Assembly: GCF_021530565.1 (NCBI RefSeq)
Contig: NZ_JAKGBI010000023.1
Span: 1 to 64,000, forward strand
DNA: 64,000 nt
From: Pseudoalteromonas sp. SMS1
Lineage (GTDB): Bacteria > Pseudomonadota > Gammaproteobacteria > Enterobacterales > Alteromonadaceae
Direction: 5' to 3'
Below, one piece after another: positions 28,511 to 37,979 of this stretch. The translations under genes were made by a program, and so were the position numbers. Numbering within the stretch: the first letter of the stretch is position 1; each line of letters opens with the position of its first letter. The notes beneath the pieces were generated by a model, which was given only the letters and a program-made list of their open reading frames with translations, was not told where the DNA came from and did no database searches.

Positions 28511-28905
28511 TATTTACTCTCAACATTATTAAAAAAATATTTAATGTCACTCATATACATACTCCAAGCAACAAGTAACGGGAACACAATCTTATCGAAC
28601 ACAACTGACGATGAGAGCAACAGCACTTCCCCCTCAAAATAAGAGAAAAATACATCGCTTAACCACAGAAGAACATGTAACGCCATGACACTAAAAAAGA
28701 TATGTAATCCTTTGGTTTTCCTTCTAAAAATTAGAATCATCGCATATATCTGCGCAATCGTGGCACAGCCCCATAGCATGGTTGATACTGCTGGTGTTGA
28801 TTTATCGTCTGACAACCAAAGTGAAAACGCTGATAAGATAAAAGGCCAGGCTGTGTATAGCCAAAAACACAGTGGTACAATCGTCATTACGGCAAGTTTG
28901 TTCAT
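28510..28905 (-). CDS. Small multi-pass membrane protein, unknown function
   Basis: The 131-residue product has about four hydrophobic segments (VMTIVPLCFWLYTAWPFILSAFSLWL, MLWGCATIAQIYAMILIF, LHIFFSVMALHVLLWLSDVFF, IVFPLLVAWSMYM). I use the ATG at 28905 (MNKLAVMTIV) with AGAAG upstream rather than the in-frame ATG at 28995. It overlaps the zinc-ribbon gene by one base and probably forms a two-gene operon with it. No family recognised. Confidence 0.6.
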   Translation of the reverse strand: MNKLAVMTIVPLCFWLYTAWPFILSAFSLWLSDDKSTPAVSTMLWGCATIAQIYAMILIFRRKTKGLHIFFSVMALHVLLWLSDVFFSYFEGEVLLLSSSVVFDKIVFPLLVAWSMYMSDIKYFFNNVESK

Positions 28906-29516
28906 ATAATCTTCTACTACAAAATTAAATACTTTCGTAAGCTTTCGGCCGACAAGGCGATTTAAATAAGCTTTGCGACATAAACTGTCATACATATTAA
29001 AGGTTATTAAAATTCTACTTAAGCCAATTCAGGCAACGGGCATACTGCATAAATTTCAGCCGCGCAGTATATCGAAAAGACCTATGTATGAACATCCCGT
29101 TTTACCTAATAACAAGCAGGTAAAACCATTGACAAAGTTCAGGTTGGCATAGTCAGGCTCATGCATTCACGCCGCACTCATAGGCTGAAAAACCACCAGC
29201 GATTTAGCGTGTTTTTTGGTTAAGTATATTTACGTATTCAGATAGGTTTTAACACTTTTTTGGTTGAACTGACGTTTAATGATTATCTCCTTTTCAATAT
29301 TGAACCTTAATTGGAAACATCCTATTTGTATTGCTTTGATGACTAAAAATACTTGAAAGTGCATAAAAACACACATTAAACAAGACAGCATGTTAAACGC
29401 CCCACACTACCTAATTTAATTTCCTGCTAAACAATCGGCGTATTTTTACGTCAAATATGCATAAAGCCACTTTTGATATAACATAACAAACCTCCTATTA
29501 GATAAAGGATATTATC
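28906..29516. other. Intergenic stretch between divergent genes
   Basis: About 600 bp without a convincing gene. The right part (from about 29280) is AT-rich and should hold the promoter of the DUF418 gene. No repeats or RNA genes were recognised. Confidence 0.4.
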
Positions 29517-30707
29517 TTGGTAGAGCAGCAAGAATATACACCTTACTCAAAACGAATTGCGACAGTTGACTCAATTAGAGGCTTTGCCTTGTGTGGTATT
29601 GTATTTGCGAACTTAATGAGTTTTTTTGGTTTTTATTCATTAGATTACCAGCAAATTCATGCCCTCCCTTTTCTAGACCGAGCTACTTTGTTTATCATAG
29701 ACTGGTTAATTGAGGGAAAGTTTTACACCCTATTTGCCATTCTTTTTGGTGCTGGATTTACGCTATTATTTTCTAAGCATAACAACAGTAGGTTTGCCAC
29801 TTATTGGCGCAGACGCATGCGCTTTTTATTATGTATCGGTCTTTGCCATATGCTGGTAATCTGGCACGGAGATACTCTTGTATTGTATAGCCTAATGGCG
29901 CTTGCTTTGCCTTGGTTTACTCGATTGTCTGATCACAGACTCTTGGCTGCCATATTGCTCTTATTAACAGCCCCTTTAGTCATACATGCATTAGCAACGT
30001 TAACCAATGATGCCACCATTTGGTCATCTTTAAAAACACAAGCAACGCTTTTTAAAGTAAGTTTAGGATATGCGGACTTCACCTTACTAGAGATGCGCAC
30101 CTCCAATAGCTCTATAGATGTTTTTATCGCAAATTTGTACAGCACAATTCCTAGGCCGATGTCCTATTTTATTTCTGGACGCCCTTTTCAAGTCTTAGGA
30201 CAGTTTGTATTGGGGATCTACCTTGCCAAAAAGTTCATACATCATGGGAACTTGCCTCGCTCTGTCTCCAATCAAACCACCTTAATGCTGATAATCAGTG
30301 GGTTAATACTCAATTTGGTTTACGCAATTATCAAGGCCAAAACAGGTAGCCCAATATCGTTTAATCAAATCGGGTTAATGCAAGGGTTTTGTTATCACCT
30401 TGGCGCCATTTTATTAGCACTTGGCTATATGTCTGTAATGGTAAAGTTGTTCAATTATTATCAAGGGCGAATAGCAGGATGGTTTAATGTCCTAGGTCGG
30501 ATGTCGCTCTCTATGTACTTAATGCAAACAACGCTGTGCGCAATACTCTTTTATGGATATGGGCTTGCTCTAATGAATACCTTACCCTTTTACTTTATTC
30601 CTATTTTCGGCATCGGTATTTTGGCTATTCAGGTGACTTTTGGGAAGTGGTGGCTGTGCTTCCGTAGACAGGGGCCTGCCGAGATTCTATGGAGAAAAAC
30701 ATTATAA
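29517..30707 (+). CDS. DUF418 family membrane protein (YeiB-like)
   Basis: The 396-residue polytopic membrane protein carries the family N-terminus RIATVDSIRGFALCGIVFANLMSF and the C-terminal DUF418 block (GRMSLSMYLMQTTLCAILFYGYGLAL... FGKWWLCFRRQGPAEILWR). The gene starts with TTG at 29517: AAAGGA lies about 8 nt upstream, no other start is available before residue 35, and the family N-terminus begins right after it. The biochemical role of DUF418 is not settled; acyltransferase-like topology has been noted. It is convergent with the metalloprotease gene. Confidence 0.88.
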   Translation: MVEQQEYTPYSKRIATVDSIRGFALCGIVFANLMSFFGFYSLDYQQIHALPFLDRATLFIIDWLIEGKFYTLFAILFGAGFTLLFSKHNNSRFATYWRRRMRFLLCIGLCHMLVIWHGDTLVLYSLMALALPWFTRLSDHRLLAAILLLLTAPLVIHALATLTNDATIWSSLKTQATLFKVSLGYADFTLLEMRTSNSSIDVFIANLYSTIPRPMSYFISGRPFQVLGQFVLGIYLAKKFIHHGNLPRSVSNQTTLMLIISGLILNLVYAIIKAKTGSPISFNQIGLMQGFCYHLGAILLALGYMSVMVKLFNYYQGRIAGWFNVLGRMSLSMYLMQTTLCAILFYGYGLALMNTLPFYFIPIFGIGILAIQVTFGKWWLCFRRQGPAEILWRKTL

Positions 30708-30739
30708 TTATCGGTAATTTATTTACTCATGAATATAAA

Positions 30740-30763
30740 AAAGAGCCAGAAAATTGGCTCTTT
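30740..30763. terminator. Bidirectional terminator between DUF418 gene and aprIV
   Basis: AAAGAGCCA and TGGCTCTTT form a perfect 9-bp stem with a 6-nt loop. T-rich sequence follows on the plus strand and T-rich sequence also follows on the minus strand, so it can serve both convergent genes. Confidence 0.75.
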
Positions 30764-30782
30764 GCTTTTGTTTCTAGGGCGT

Positions 30783-33551
30783 TTATTTACACTCACCAAG
30801 GTGCTTCCACACAGCCCAGCGGCTAGAGTATTGCGCAGGGTTTTGATTGCGAGTCCACCATTTTGCCTGGTATAACTGACCGTCAAGGCTCGCCTGCTTA
30901 CCAGCTGTATACACGCGACTTGCCTGCCACGCTGCTACGTCACAACTTGGCTTACTAGCAGTCACTGTGAAGCTGTGAGTTTGTGATTGTGTGCTCAAAC
31001 CTTCTGCATCTGTTGCTATTGCAAAGATACTATAGTTACCGCTTTTAGCTGTATAAGAGGCACTATAAGGGGCAGAGCTCGAAACAGCGACTTGTTTACC
31101 ATTGACGAAATACGCCACCTGTTTCAGATCATTGTCTTTATCACTGGCGATCACTGAAAGCGTTATTTTATCACCGCTACTAAAACTACTGCCATTCGCT
31201 GGGCTGGTTAAATTCACGCTCGGTGCTTCAGGTTTAGGCTGCGGCTGTCGCTCACTCACGGTGATCGTACGACTCACTTTGGCTGATTGTGCACCGTCAT
31301 TATCAGTTGCAACCGCGCTCAAGTGATACGTTCCAACTTCTAATGGCTGATAATTGAATGCATACGGTGTGCGCGTTAATTCTGTTAGAGACTTACCATT
31401 AACACTCACATTAACCTTGGCAATCTCACCGTCACTGTCATTAGCAACAAACCTCACAGATACTGGTTGTCCAAGTTCAATCGAAACATTGTTAGTTGGA
31501 GCGAGCATACTCAAAGTCGGTGCTTGATTTGGCTTATCACTGGCACCACCACACTCAAGCCCTTTTTTCCATACACCCCAAGCGTCCGAGTTGCTTGCCG
31601 GGCTTTGATCTCTGTTCCACCATTTGGCTTCATATTCAAACCCGTCAAATGCCACCTTGTTACCTTGGGTGTAAACCTTACCACCCTGCCATGGCGCTGT
31701 TTGACACTGGCTCGGATCTATAAGATTAAAAGATATCGCCGACGCATCTGTTGATACGCCTTCATTATCAGTAACACGTGCAGTCACTGTGTATTTGCCA
31801 GCATTTTTGCTATTAAATCTAGCTTCAAAAGGCGCTGCTAACACAGTATCATGCAGCTTGTCATTGATGAAAAATTCGACCTTTTCGACGGCGCCATATT
31901 CATCTTGTGCATTCGCTTTAAGGGTAATGTCTGTGCCAATCATATAACGGCCGTTATTGTCTGGGCTGGTAATCGAAATCGTTGGTGCTTTGTTTTCAGT
32001 ACACGCAAATACCCCGACGACTTTGAATGCCTCACCAACAGCTTTGGTATCATAGCCTAAATCCGCAGCCGCATCTGTCACACCACATGCCAATGATTCA
32101 AATTTTCCGTTGTATACCCAAAAGTTTTTATTGGCGTGAAGCATGACTTCATAGGCTTTTTTTACACCCCAGCCTTCGGTATTAGCTAGTGTATAAAAAG
32201 CCCGGTTAAATACACCAGAACTGTGGTGTACACCCATACCGATTTCAAACTTGCTTGCATGACCAATCGAGCGTCCATCTCGCTCTGGGTTTTCCATGTA
32301 GCGAAGTGCTGTTCGATTTTTAAAAATGCTCGCGCCGATTAACCAGTCGACTTCACAAGTGCCGTCTGGCTTTTGATTCATGAAACACTCGAGCGCCTCT
32401 GAAGTCATATCTGAAAATGACTCGTTCACACCACCCGACATGTTGCTGTACACTAACTTTGAGTTTTGATGCGTAACACCATGACCGATTTCGTGGGCGA
32501 CAACGCCCAGTGAAGTGAACGGGTAAACACCGTATTTATCGAGATCACCATCGCCAAACGTGACTTCTTTACCATTCCAAAAGGCATTTAAGTAGTCTTT
32601 TCGGTAGTGAATTCGCATGACTAAGTCGCCAGACAACGCGCGGCTATCAAACCAATCATTGAACATATCTATCGTCGCTTGACCATAGAACATCGCATCA
32701 TTGAGCGGCGAATAAGCACCATTCACATGTTTATGTGTATTCTCGTGACATGGAAACTGATACGTGTGGGTGTTTGTCGTGCCATGTTCCATATCAATCA
32801 CACGAATATCTGTATGTGACATTTCGCAATTGCCATTGCCCAGCTCCTTTGCATGAAACTTTGGCATGTCCTCACCATAATAGTGCTTACCTATTTTCTC
32901 GTTGCCACCTGGGCCCATCCCTATTTTCGAGTGGTTAAGTGTTTCTACGCGTGAAAGCACCTCACCCGTATGTGCATCGATAGCAAATTCCGGACGAAGT
33001 GGTGCATGCTCAGTTTCGGCAAACAGCGTGACCAAATAGGCCAACTTCGGGGTACCATTATGTGGAAAAACCACAAGTTCAACGTGCTCATCTGACGATG
33101 AGCGCAGCTCAGCGATTTGCTCTTTTGCAAATTCGATGGCTTTTATCTCAGAAAAACTTGGCGTTACCGTATCCAAAGATAAGTTGGGTACGACCGAGCC
33201 ACTAATTGAGGTTATTTCTCCTTCTGGTTGAAACCAGACACTCAAAATACTCTGCTCGTCATGATGCGTGACGATTTCACCGCCATACACGCGCACACCT
33301 TTATAAAATTGGCTACGACGCATATGCCTACCATCTTCAGTTTTATGGTGCGTCCTAAACTCCAGTTCTGACTGCGCGTCAGTAGCAGTAGACCTGAAAA
33401 TACTTTGATTTTGAGACAGCTGTGATTTAATTGTCGCCTTGAGTTGTGCGTTGTTATGCAAACTCACCGGTTCTTGTGCCAAAGCTGCAATACTCGAAAA
33501 CACACCAACACTTGCTGCGACCAATACAGCGATTTTTTTTGCTTTTAACAT
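30783..33551 (-). CDS. aprIV: Secreted M4 metalloprotease with chitin-binding modules
   Basis: The 922-residue preproenzyme has a signal peptide, an FTP/PepSY propeptide region (about 30-210), and a thermolysin-type catalytic domain with HEIGH (353-357) and the third zinc ligand E377 in NESFSDM. Then come a bacterial Ig-like domain, a CBM5/12 module (CQTAPWQGGKVYTQG... AKWWNRDQSP), two further Ig-like domains and a terminal CBM5/12 (VAAWQASRVYTAG... AKWWTRNQNP). It should bind chitin and strip proteins from cuticle-type material. The gene closes the chitinase cluster. The order and layout match the chitin-binding protease AprIV that I recall from Alteromonas sp. O-7; the symbol rests on that memory. 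Confidence 0.92.
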   Translation of the reverse strand: MLKAKKIAVLVAASVGVFSSIAALAQEPVSLHNNAQLKATIKSQLSQNQSIFRSTATDAQSELEFRTHHKTEDGRHMRRSQFYKGVRVYGGEIVTHHDEQSILSVWFQPEGEITSISGSVVPNLSLDTVTPSFSEIKAIEFAKEQIAELRSSSDEHVELVVFPHNGTPKLAYLVTLFAETEHAPLRPEFAIDAHTGEVLSRVETLNHSKIGMGPGGNEKIGKHYYGEDMPKFHAKELGNGNCEMSHTDIRVIDMEHGTTNTHTYQFPCHENTHKHVNGAYSPLNDAMFYGQATIDMFNDWFDSRALSGDLVMRIHYRKDYLNAFWNGKEVTFGDGDLDKYGVYPFTSLGVVAHEIGHGVTHQNSKLVYSNMSGGVNESFSDMTSEALECFMNQKPDGTCEVDWLIGASIFKNRTALRYMENPERDGRSIGHASKFEIGMGVHHSSGVFNRAFYTLANTEGWGVKKAYEVMLHANKNFWVYNGKFESLACGVTDAAADLGYDTKAVGEAFKVVGVFACTENKAPTISITSPDNNGRYMIGTDITLKANAQDEYGAVEKVEFFINDKLHDTVLAAPFEARFNSKNAGKYTVTARVTDNEGVSTDASAISFNLIDPSQCQTAPWQGGKVYTQGNKVAFDGFEYEAKWWNRDQSPASNSDAWGVWKKGLECGGASDKPNQAPTLSMLAPTNNVSIELGQPVSVRFVANDSDGEIAKVNVSVNGKSLTELTRTPYAFNYQPLEVGTYHLSAVATDNDGAQSAKVSRTITVSERQPQPKPEAPSVNLTSPANGSSFSSGDKITLSVIASDKDNDLKQVAYFVNGKQVAVSSSAPYSASYTAKSGNYSIFAIATDAEGLSTQSQTHSFTVTASKPSCDVAAWQASRVYTAGKQASLDGQLYQAKWWTRNQNPAQYSSRWAVWKHLGECK

Positions 33552-33591
33552 GGATATTTACTCTGTACTTGTTGTTTTTTCGTTGTTAGAA

Positions 33592-33609
33592 AGGTGCATC
33601 CATGCACCT
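33592..33609 (-). terminator. Intercistronic hairpin between chiA and aprIV
   Basis: AGGTGCAT and ATGCACCT form a perfect 8-bp stem with a 2-nt loop, about 27 bp after the chiA stop. It lacks a strong U-tract, so it may attenuate transcription or protect the upstream mRNA 3' end. Confidence 0.4.
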
Positions 33610-33635
33610 GATTTGAACGTTTTTGATTCAGTTTG

Positions 33636-36278
33636 TTATAGCTTGCGCCACACAGAGCTGCTGCCCGGTGCTTGGCCACGCGTCCACCAGCGGGCTTGAT
33701 ACGTTTCACCGTTATGCACGACTTTGTCACCACCGGTGTAAACTAAGTCACTGCGCCAATCGCGTACCTTGCCATCATCTGGAATGATCTCAGCCCACAC
33801 ACCGCCATTACTTGGAATAGCACCACGGGTCCACCAACGCGCTTTGTATTGAACACCCTTGTACCAAACGGTATTGCCACCGGTGTAAACCTTATTGGCA
33901 TCCCATGTTGTTTTGCCATCACCAGGGGTAGGCTCCGGAGTCGTCTCGACATTGTTCACCGTGACATTAAATTGACGTGTGACGCTGTGCTCGCCATCAG
34001 AAACCACAACGGTACCTGTAATCGTTTCTGTCTTGTTCACCTCTGTCGCTTTAATAGTCACCGTACTGCCGCTGCCAACCACTGTGTGGCCAGGCACTTT
34101 CCATTCAAAACTCAGTGTTTTTCCTTCAGGGTCGGTCGCTGAAATGCTGACTGATTGACTGGTGTTTTCGTCTAGTGAAATCGCTGAAATACTACCAACC
34201 ACTGGCGCTTTGTTTTCAACAACAGGTGCTTTGACAATCACTTTAACTGCGCGATTTACGGTATTCACACCGTCGCTTACCGCAAGGTTTACGGTATAAA
34301 CAGCATCATTTGTCACACTAGGGGCAGTGACGATAACGCTGTCATTTTCACTTTGGAGATTTAGAGCCGCATCACCTTGCCATGCAAATACAAGCGCTTT
34401 CCCTTCAGGATCAGATGCTTGCGCCGTTAAAACATGGATATCTCCTGCATTTAACGTAATCTCACTCGTGAGAGATACCACAGGTGCCTTATCAACTGGC
34501 TTAGGAGGTGTCACTTTGCCCGCCAATCCTTCGTGCATTGCATTGAGAATATCGCCATTATCCGCGTCAATTTCCCATGCGAATAGACCAGCTAAATTAT
34601 GCTCACGTACATAACGACCTTTTGCACGCACAGAACGAGGGCTATCGTAGGTAACCAAGGTGCCTTTTTGGCGATTCCAAACATATGCAGCTTCAGCTTG
34701 TTCATCGTAGCCTACTTCAAAACCGTTAATGCCTTGCTCATCATGACCTATCATATGAGCTTTAAGCCCCTTGTAGTCGATAACGCCTGCTTCCCAAACA
34801 CCTTGAGACGTTGACCCGCGTAACTTACCATTGGCTGGAGCCGTCATTGGGTTGTCCGCAATTTGTGCGTCTTGTGGATAAACGCCTTCCCAACCTCGAC
34901 CGTACATTGCAGTACCAACAACGAGTTTTTCACTTGGTACACCCTGTGCGAGGAGCAATTTGATTGCATTATCGAGCGTATAGGCAGGCCCTTTTCTCGC
35001 CTCACCATTTGCGTCAATACCTGTTCCGTTGCATTCATCTGTAGACATATGCGTGCCACAGTAAATTGCCGTTTGGTGCCCTGTTACATTGTTCCAGCCG
35101 CCAGCAAAATCATAGGTCATGGCAAAGATGTAATCCATGTACTGAGCTGCTTGCTGGTAATCAACGTCTTCTATTTTGTCGTAGCCTGTTCCAATCGCTG
35201 ATGTCAGCTCAAACTCTCGACCCATTTCAATTTCAAGCTCGTCTAGCATCGTGCGGAGCTCTTTCATTAGAATGATATAAACTTCACCATCTTTGTCTGA
35301 GCCCAAGTTTGGATTTGCACCATCACCACCTGGGAATTCCCAGTCAATATCAATGCCATCGTAAAACTTCCAAGTCTTTAAAAACTCACGCATTGAATTT
35401 ACAAACGTGTCACGGTTCTCTTTTACATCAAAGTCAAAAAACGGATCTGACAAAGTCCAACCACCCACTGAAGGCAGTATTTTAAGATCTGGATTACGCT
35501 GTTTAAGTGCCATTAGCTGTGCGTAAGTACCACGAATTGGGTCTTTAGCGCTGATCCCAGGTAGTGCTTTTTGCACGGCTGCCCACGGGTCATGTATCAC
35601 AACTTCATAATCTTTTGAGCTACCACACGCCAATTTAAGCGCGCGCAAGCTATTGCCGTTCTCTATCTCAGCAAGCGAGTCATTAGGGCCACATACTGGG
35701 ATGAAACCGTATAGTAAATGCGTTAGATTATCTGCGGGGATCTGGGTTACATCGAACTTACGACCGTAAATGCCCCACTCAACAAAATAAGCACCAACCA
35801 CTGTATTTGGGTCTGTTTCAAACTTTTTATTGTTTGGATCTACGTTCAGTTTGAGTGGCTCTAAATGACCGCCATCCGTATCTGCAATTACAATTGGTTT
35901 AGAGGCTGACATTGCGCAACCTGACGCGTCACACAAGGCTATTTTTAACTCGTGGCGCCCAGATTTGTGATATGGAAAGTGGATTGTGCCACCAGTGGTA
36001 CCTTCTGCCAGTGTGCCCTCATTGACGACTTCATTGTCAAAATACACTTTATAGCGATTACCGCCTTTTCCTGACCATGCGTTCCACTCAATTTGAATGT
36101 CTACAACGTCTTTAGCCTGAATTAACTGTTTGTATGAACCTCGACCATAAATATTCACGTCTACAAACGAGTAGTTTTGCGGTTTCCAGTTAATACTCGG
36201 TGTTGAAGGCGCTGCGACCGCAGCGACACTTGCAAGTGCAGCACCTACCGCTGCAGCAGTTGTTAAATACTTAAACAT
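33636..36278 (-). CDS. chiA: GH18 chitinase A
   Basis: The 880-residue secreted enzyme has a signal peptide (AAVAAPSTP), an N-terminal ChiN fibronectin/Ig-like domain (about 24-150), a GH18 TIM barrel with the catalytic motif DGIDIDWE (general acid E314, almost the same number as E315 of Serratia ChiA), two PKD/Ig-like domains and two tandem CBM5/12 modules at the C-terminus (ARWWTRGAIP and ARWWTRGQAP). This architecture indicates a processive exo-acting chitinase that works from chain ends. Its stop lies 84 bp before aprIV and its start 24 bp after the LPMO gene. The AGGTAAT sequence before the ATG is the ribosome site. Confidence 0.95.
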   Translation of the reverse strand: MFKYLTTAAAVGAALASVAAVAAPSTPSINWKPQNYSFVDVNIYGRGSYKQLIQAKDVVDIQIEWNAWSGKGGNRYKVYFDNEVVNEGTLAEGTTGGTIHFPYHKSGRHELKIALCDASGCAMSASKPIVIADTDGGHLEPLKLNVDPNNKKFETDPNTVVGAYFVEWGIYGRKFDVTQIPADNLTHLLYGFIPVCGPNDSLAEIENGNSLRALKLACGSSKDYEVVIHDPWAAVQKALPGISAKDPIRGTYAQLMALKQRNPDLKILPSVGGWTLSDPFFDFDVKENRDTFVNSMREFLKTWKFYDGIDIDWEFPGGDGANPNLGSDKDGEVYIILMKELRTMLDELEIEMGREFELTSAIGTGYDKIEDVDYQQAAQYMDYIFAMTYDFAGGWNNVTGHQTAIYCGTHMSTDECNGTGIDANGEARKGPAYTLDNAIKLLLAQGVPSEKLVVGTAMYGRGWEGVYPQDAQIADNPMTAPANGKLRGSTSQGVWEAGVIDYKGLKAHMIGHDEQGINGFEVGYDEQAEAAYVWNRQKGTLVTYDSPRSVRAKGRYVREHNLAGLFAWEIDADNGDILNAMHEGLAGKVTPPKPVDKAPVVSLTSEITLNAGDIHVLTAQASDPEGKALVFAWQGDAALNLQSENDSVIVTAPSVTNDAVYTVNLAVSDGVNTVNRAVKVIVKAPVVENKAPVVGSISAISLDENTSQSVSISATDPEGKTLSFEWKVPGHTVVGSGSTVTIKATEVNKTETITGTVVVSDGEHSVTRQFNVTVNNVETTPEPTPGDGKTTWDANKVYTGGNTVWYKGVQYKARWWTRGAIPSNGGVWAEIIPDDGKVRDWRSDLVYTGGDKVVHNGETYQARWWTRGQAPGSSSVWRKL

Positions 36279-36302
36279 GATTAGATTACCTCTTGGATTT
36301 AT

Positions 36303-37913
36303 TTATAGTTTTTTCCAAACCGAGTGTTGGTCTGGTTGTTGATTACGTGTCCACCAGCGCGCTTGATATCGCGCGCCATTAAACGTCACGATCTCACCGC
36401 CTCGATAAGCTTTGTTTGCCTGCCATGATGTGTTACCTGCATCTGAATCATCGCCTGTTTTTACAAGCTCCCAAGCATGACTTGATGTCGGCAATTGACC
36501 ACGTACCCACCACTTGGCACGATACGTTTTGCCTTGATACACGACAGTGTCGCCTGCTGTGTATACTTTGCTAGGTTTCCAAGTATCATCTTTTGGTGTG
36601 TCGGGAGTACCAGGATCTGTCTCAATGTTTTTCACATTGACAACCAATGGCACAGTTTTGCTCAGACTGCCGTCAGAGACTGTTACCTTACCGTCAAAGC
36701 GAGTATCGCCATCCACTTGAGGCGCGGTAATTGTGATGGTGGAACCCACGCCAGAGAAGCTCAGCGCACTGGGTAATTGCCAATCAAATTCCAGTGTTGC
36801 TTGCTCATCATCAAAGGCATGTACGTGTAAATGTTGACTCTGGCCTTCATCCATTGTGAGCGGCACTGGCGTGTGAACAGTTGGCGCCGTGTTTTTAGGT
36901 TTAGAAATGACCGTTAAGTTGTAACTATTGGCTTTATCAGACAAAAACACCTGATTACTGCTTATCGAATCAGGATTAAAAGTAATATTGCCCTGCGCAT
37001 CTTTAATCCCAATTCGCACCGTTTCTGTAAATTGTTCGTTGAGTCTAGAGGCAAATAGAGACTGCCAATGTGATACATTACTATCAGTAATATCCAGCTT
37101 CTCTTGGATAATTTCATTACCATTGCCATTAAAGACACGTACCCAAACTGTGTCACCCGTTTTGGCATCTTGTCCTTGCTTAACAAAGTACCCAGATGAG
37201 TGCCATGTATCAGGCGTAGGAGCTGGATCTGTGCTACGTACAATTGTCACATCGCTACAGTTATAAAACCCTTCGCCGACCACATCATCACGCTGCCAAC
37301 GGCTATATAATATAGCGTCGCCGTTGAACTTTTCAGGAATTGCGACTTCCATTTCATAGTAGCGCTTGCCATCTGGAGCCATAAAAAATGGAATGTTGCC
37401 ATGCTCTTGCACAAGCTCTAGATCATGCCAAGCAAGTGGGTTTTGTTCGAAATCCACACCCGGTTTAGTTAAATAAAACTGCCAAAAACTCGGGTTGTGT
37501 GGCGTGGTTGCACGATAACGGATTTTCACTTTACCATCGGCATTTGGCGTGATTTCCGTTTTTTGCCAATCTTTGGAAGGTATGTTCATACCTGCTTTTT
37601 GACTGTCGCCTGCACCACATAATGTGCCATTTGGAATATTTGCTTCTACCGCTGCTTGATTGCGAAAGTCTGCGGTATTAGTTGCAAACTCATGTTTTTG
37701 AATAAACTGAACATGTTCAGATAGTACATAAGCAGCACGGCACGCAGCATTCGGGATTTTCGAACCATCTTTTGGCCACCAAAACCCACCCTGCTCCTGA
37801 CAAATTGTCTGCCTCGCCTTTGGAAAATCCATGTATCCATGTGCGTTTACTTTGCCAATGACGCCCACGCCTATGGCTACGCCCAACGCGCATAAGGTTA
37901 CTTGTTGTCTCAT
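36303..37913 (-). CDS. cbp1: AA10 lytic polysaccharide monooxygenase, chitin-binding
   Basis: The 536-residue secreted copper enzyme oxidatively cleaves crystalline chitin. The signal peptide ends at VNA, leaving H25 (HGYMDFPKARQ) as the mature N-terminus, the first copper-brace histidine. The second is the His of ATTPHNPSFWQFY, and the axial Phe lies in GEGFYNCSDVTI. After the AA10 domain (about 25-210) come a GbpA-like or linker domain, an Ig/PKD-like domain and two tandem CBM5/12 modules (AKWWVRGQLP and ARWWTRNQQP). I use the ATG at 37913 with GAGAA upstream because it gives a clean signal peptide; the in-frame start at 37955 does not. The name follows the Cbp1 locus of Alteromonas O-7 as I recall it. 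Confidence 0.94.
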   Translation of the reverse strand: MRQQVTLCALGVAIGVGVIGKVNAHGYMDFPKARQTICQEQGGFWWPKDGSKIPNAACRAAYVLSEHVQFIQKHEFATNTADFRNQAAVEANIPNGTLCGAGDSQKAGMNIPSKDWQKTEITPNADGKVKIRYRATTPHNPSFWQFYLTKPGVDFEQNPLAWHDLELVQEHGNIPFFMAPDGKRYYEMEVAIPEKFNGDAILYSRWQRDDVVGEGFYNCSDVTIVRSTDPAPTPDTWHSSGYFVKQGQDAKTGDTVWVRVFNGNGNEIIQEKLDITDSNVSHWQSLFASRLNEQFTETVRIGIKDAQGNITFNPDSISSNQVFLSDKANSYNLTVISKPKNTAPTVHTPVPLTMDEGQSQHLHVHAFDDEQATLEFDWQLPSALSFSGVGSTITITAPQVDGDTRFDGKVTVSDGSLSKTVPLVVNVKNIETDPGTPDTPKDDTWKPSKVYTAGDTVVYQGKTYRAKWWVRGQLPTSSHAWELVKTGDDSDAGNTSWQANKAYRGGEIVTFNGARYQARWWTRNQQPDQHSVWKKL

Positions 37914-37937
37914 AGTTTTCTCATTTATTGATTGTAC

Positions 37938-37957
37938 GAGTGATCCGCAGATCACTC
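37938..37957 (-). terminator. Intercistronic hairpin between chiD and cbp1
   Basis: GAGTGATC and GATCACTC form a perfect 8-bp stem around CGCA in the 66-bp gap. No U-tract follows, so transcription probably continues into cbp1; the hairpin may shield the chiD mRNA end. Confidence 0.4.
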
Positions 37958-37979
37958 TGGTTGGGAATATTGAACCTAG

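Noticed and set aside
34863..35201. 112-codon plus-strand frame
   Set aside because: Shadow of the GH18 coding sequence of chiA.
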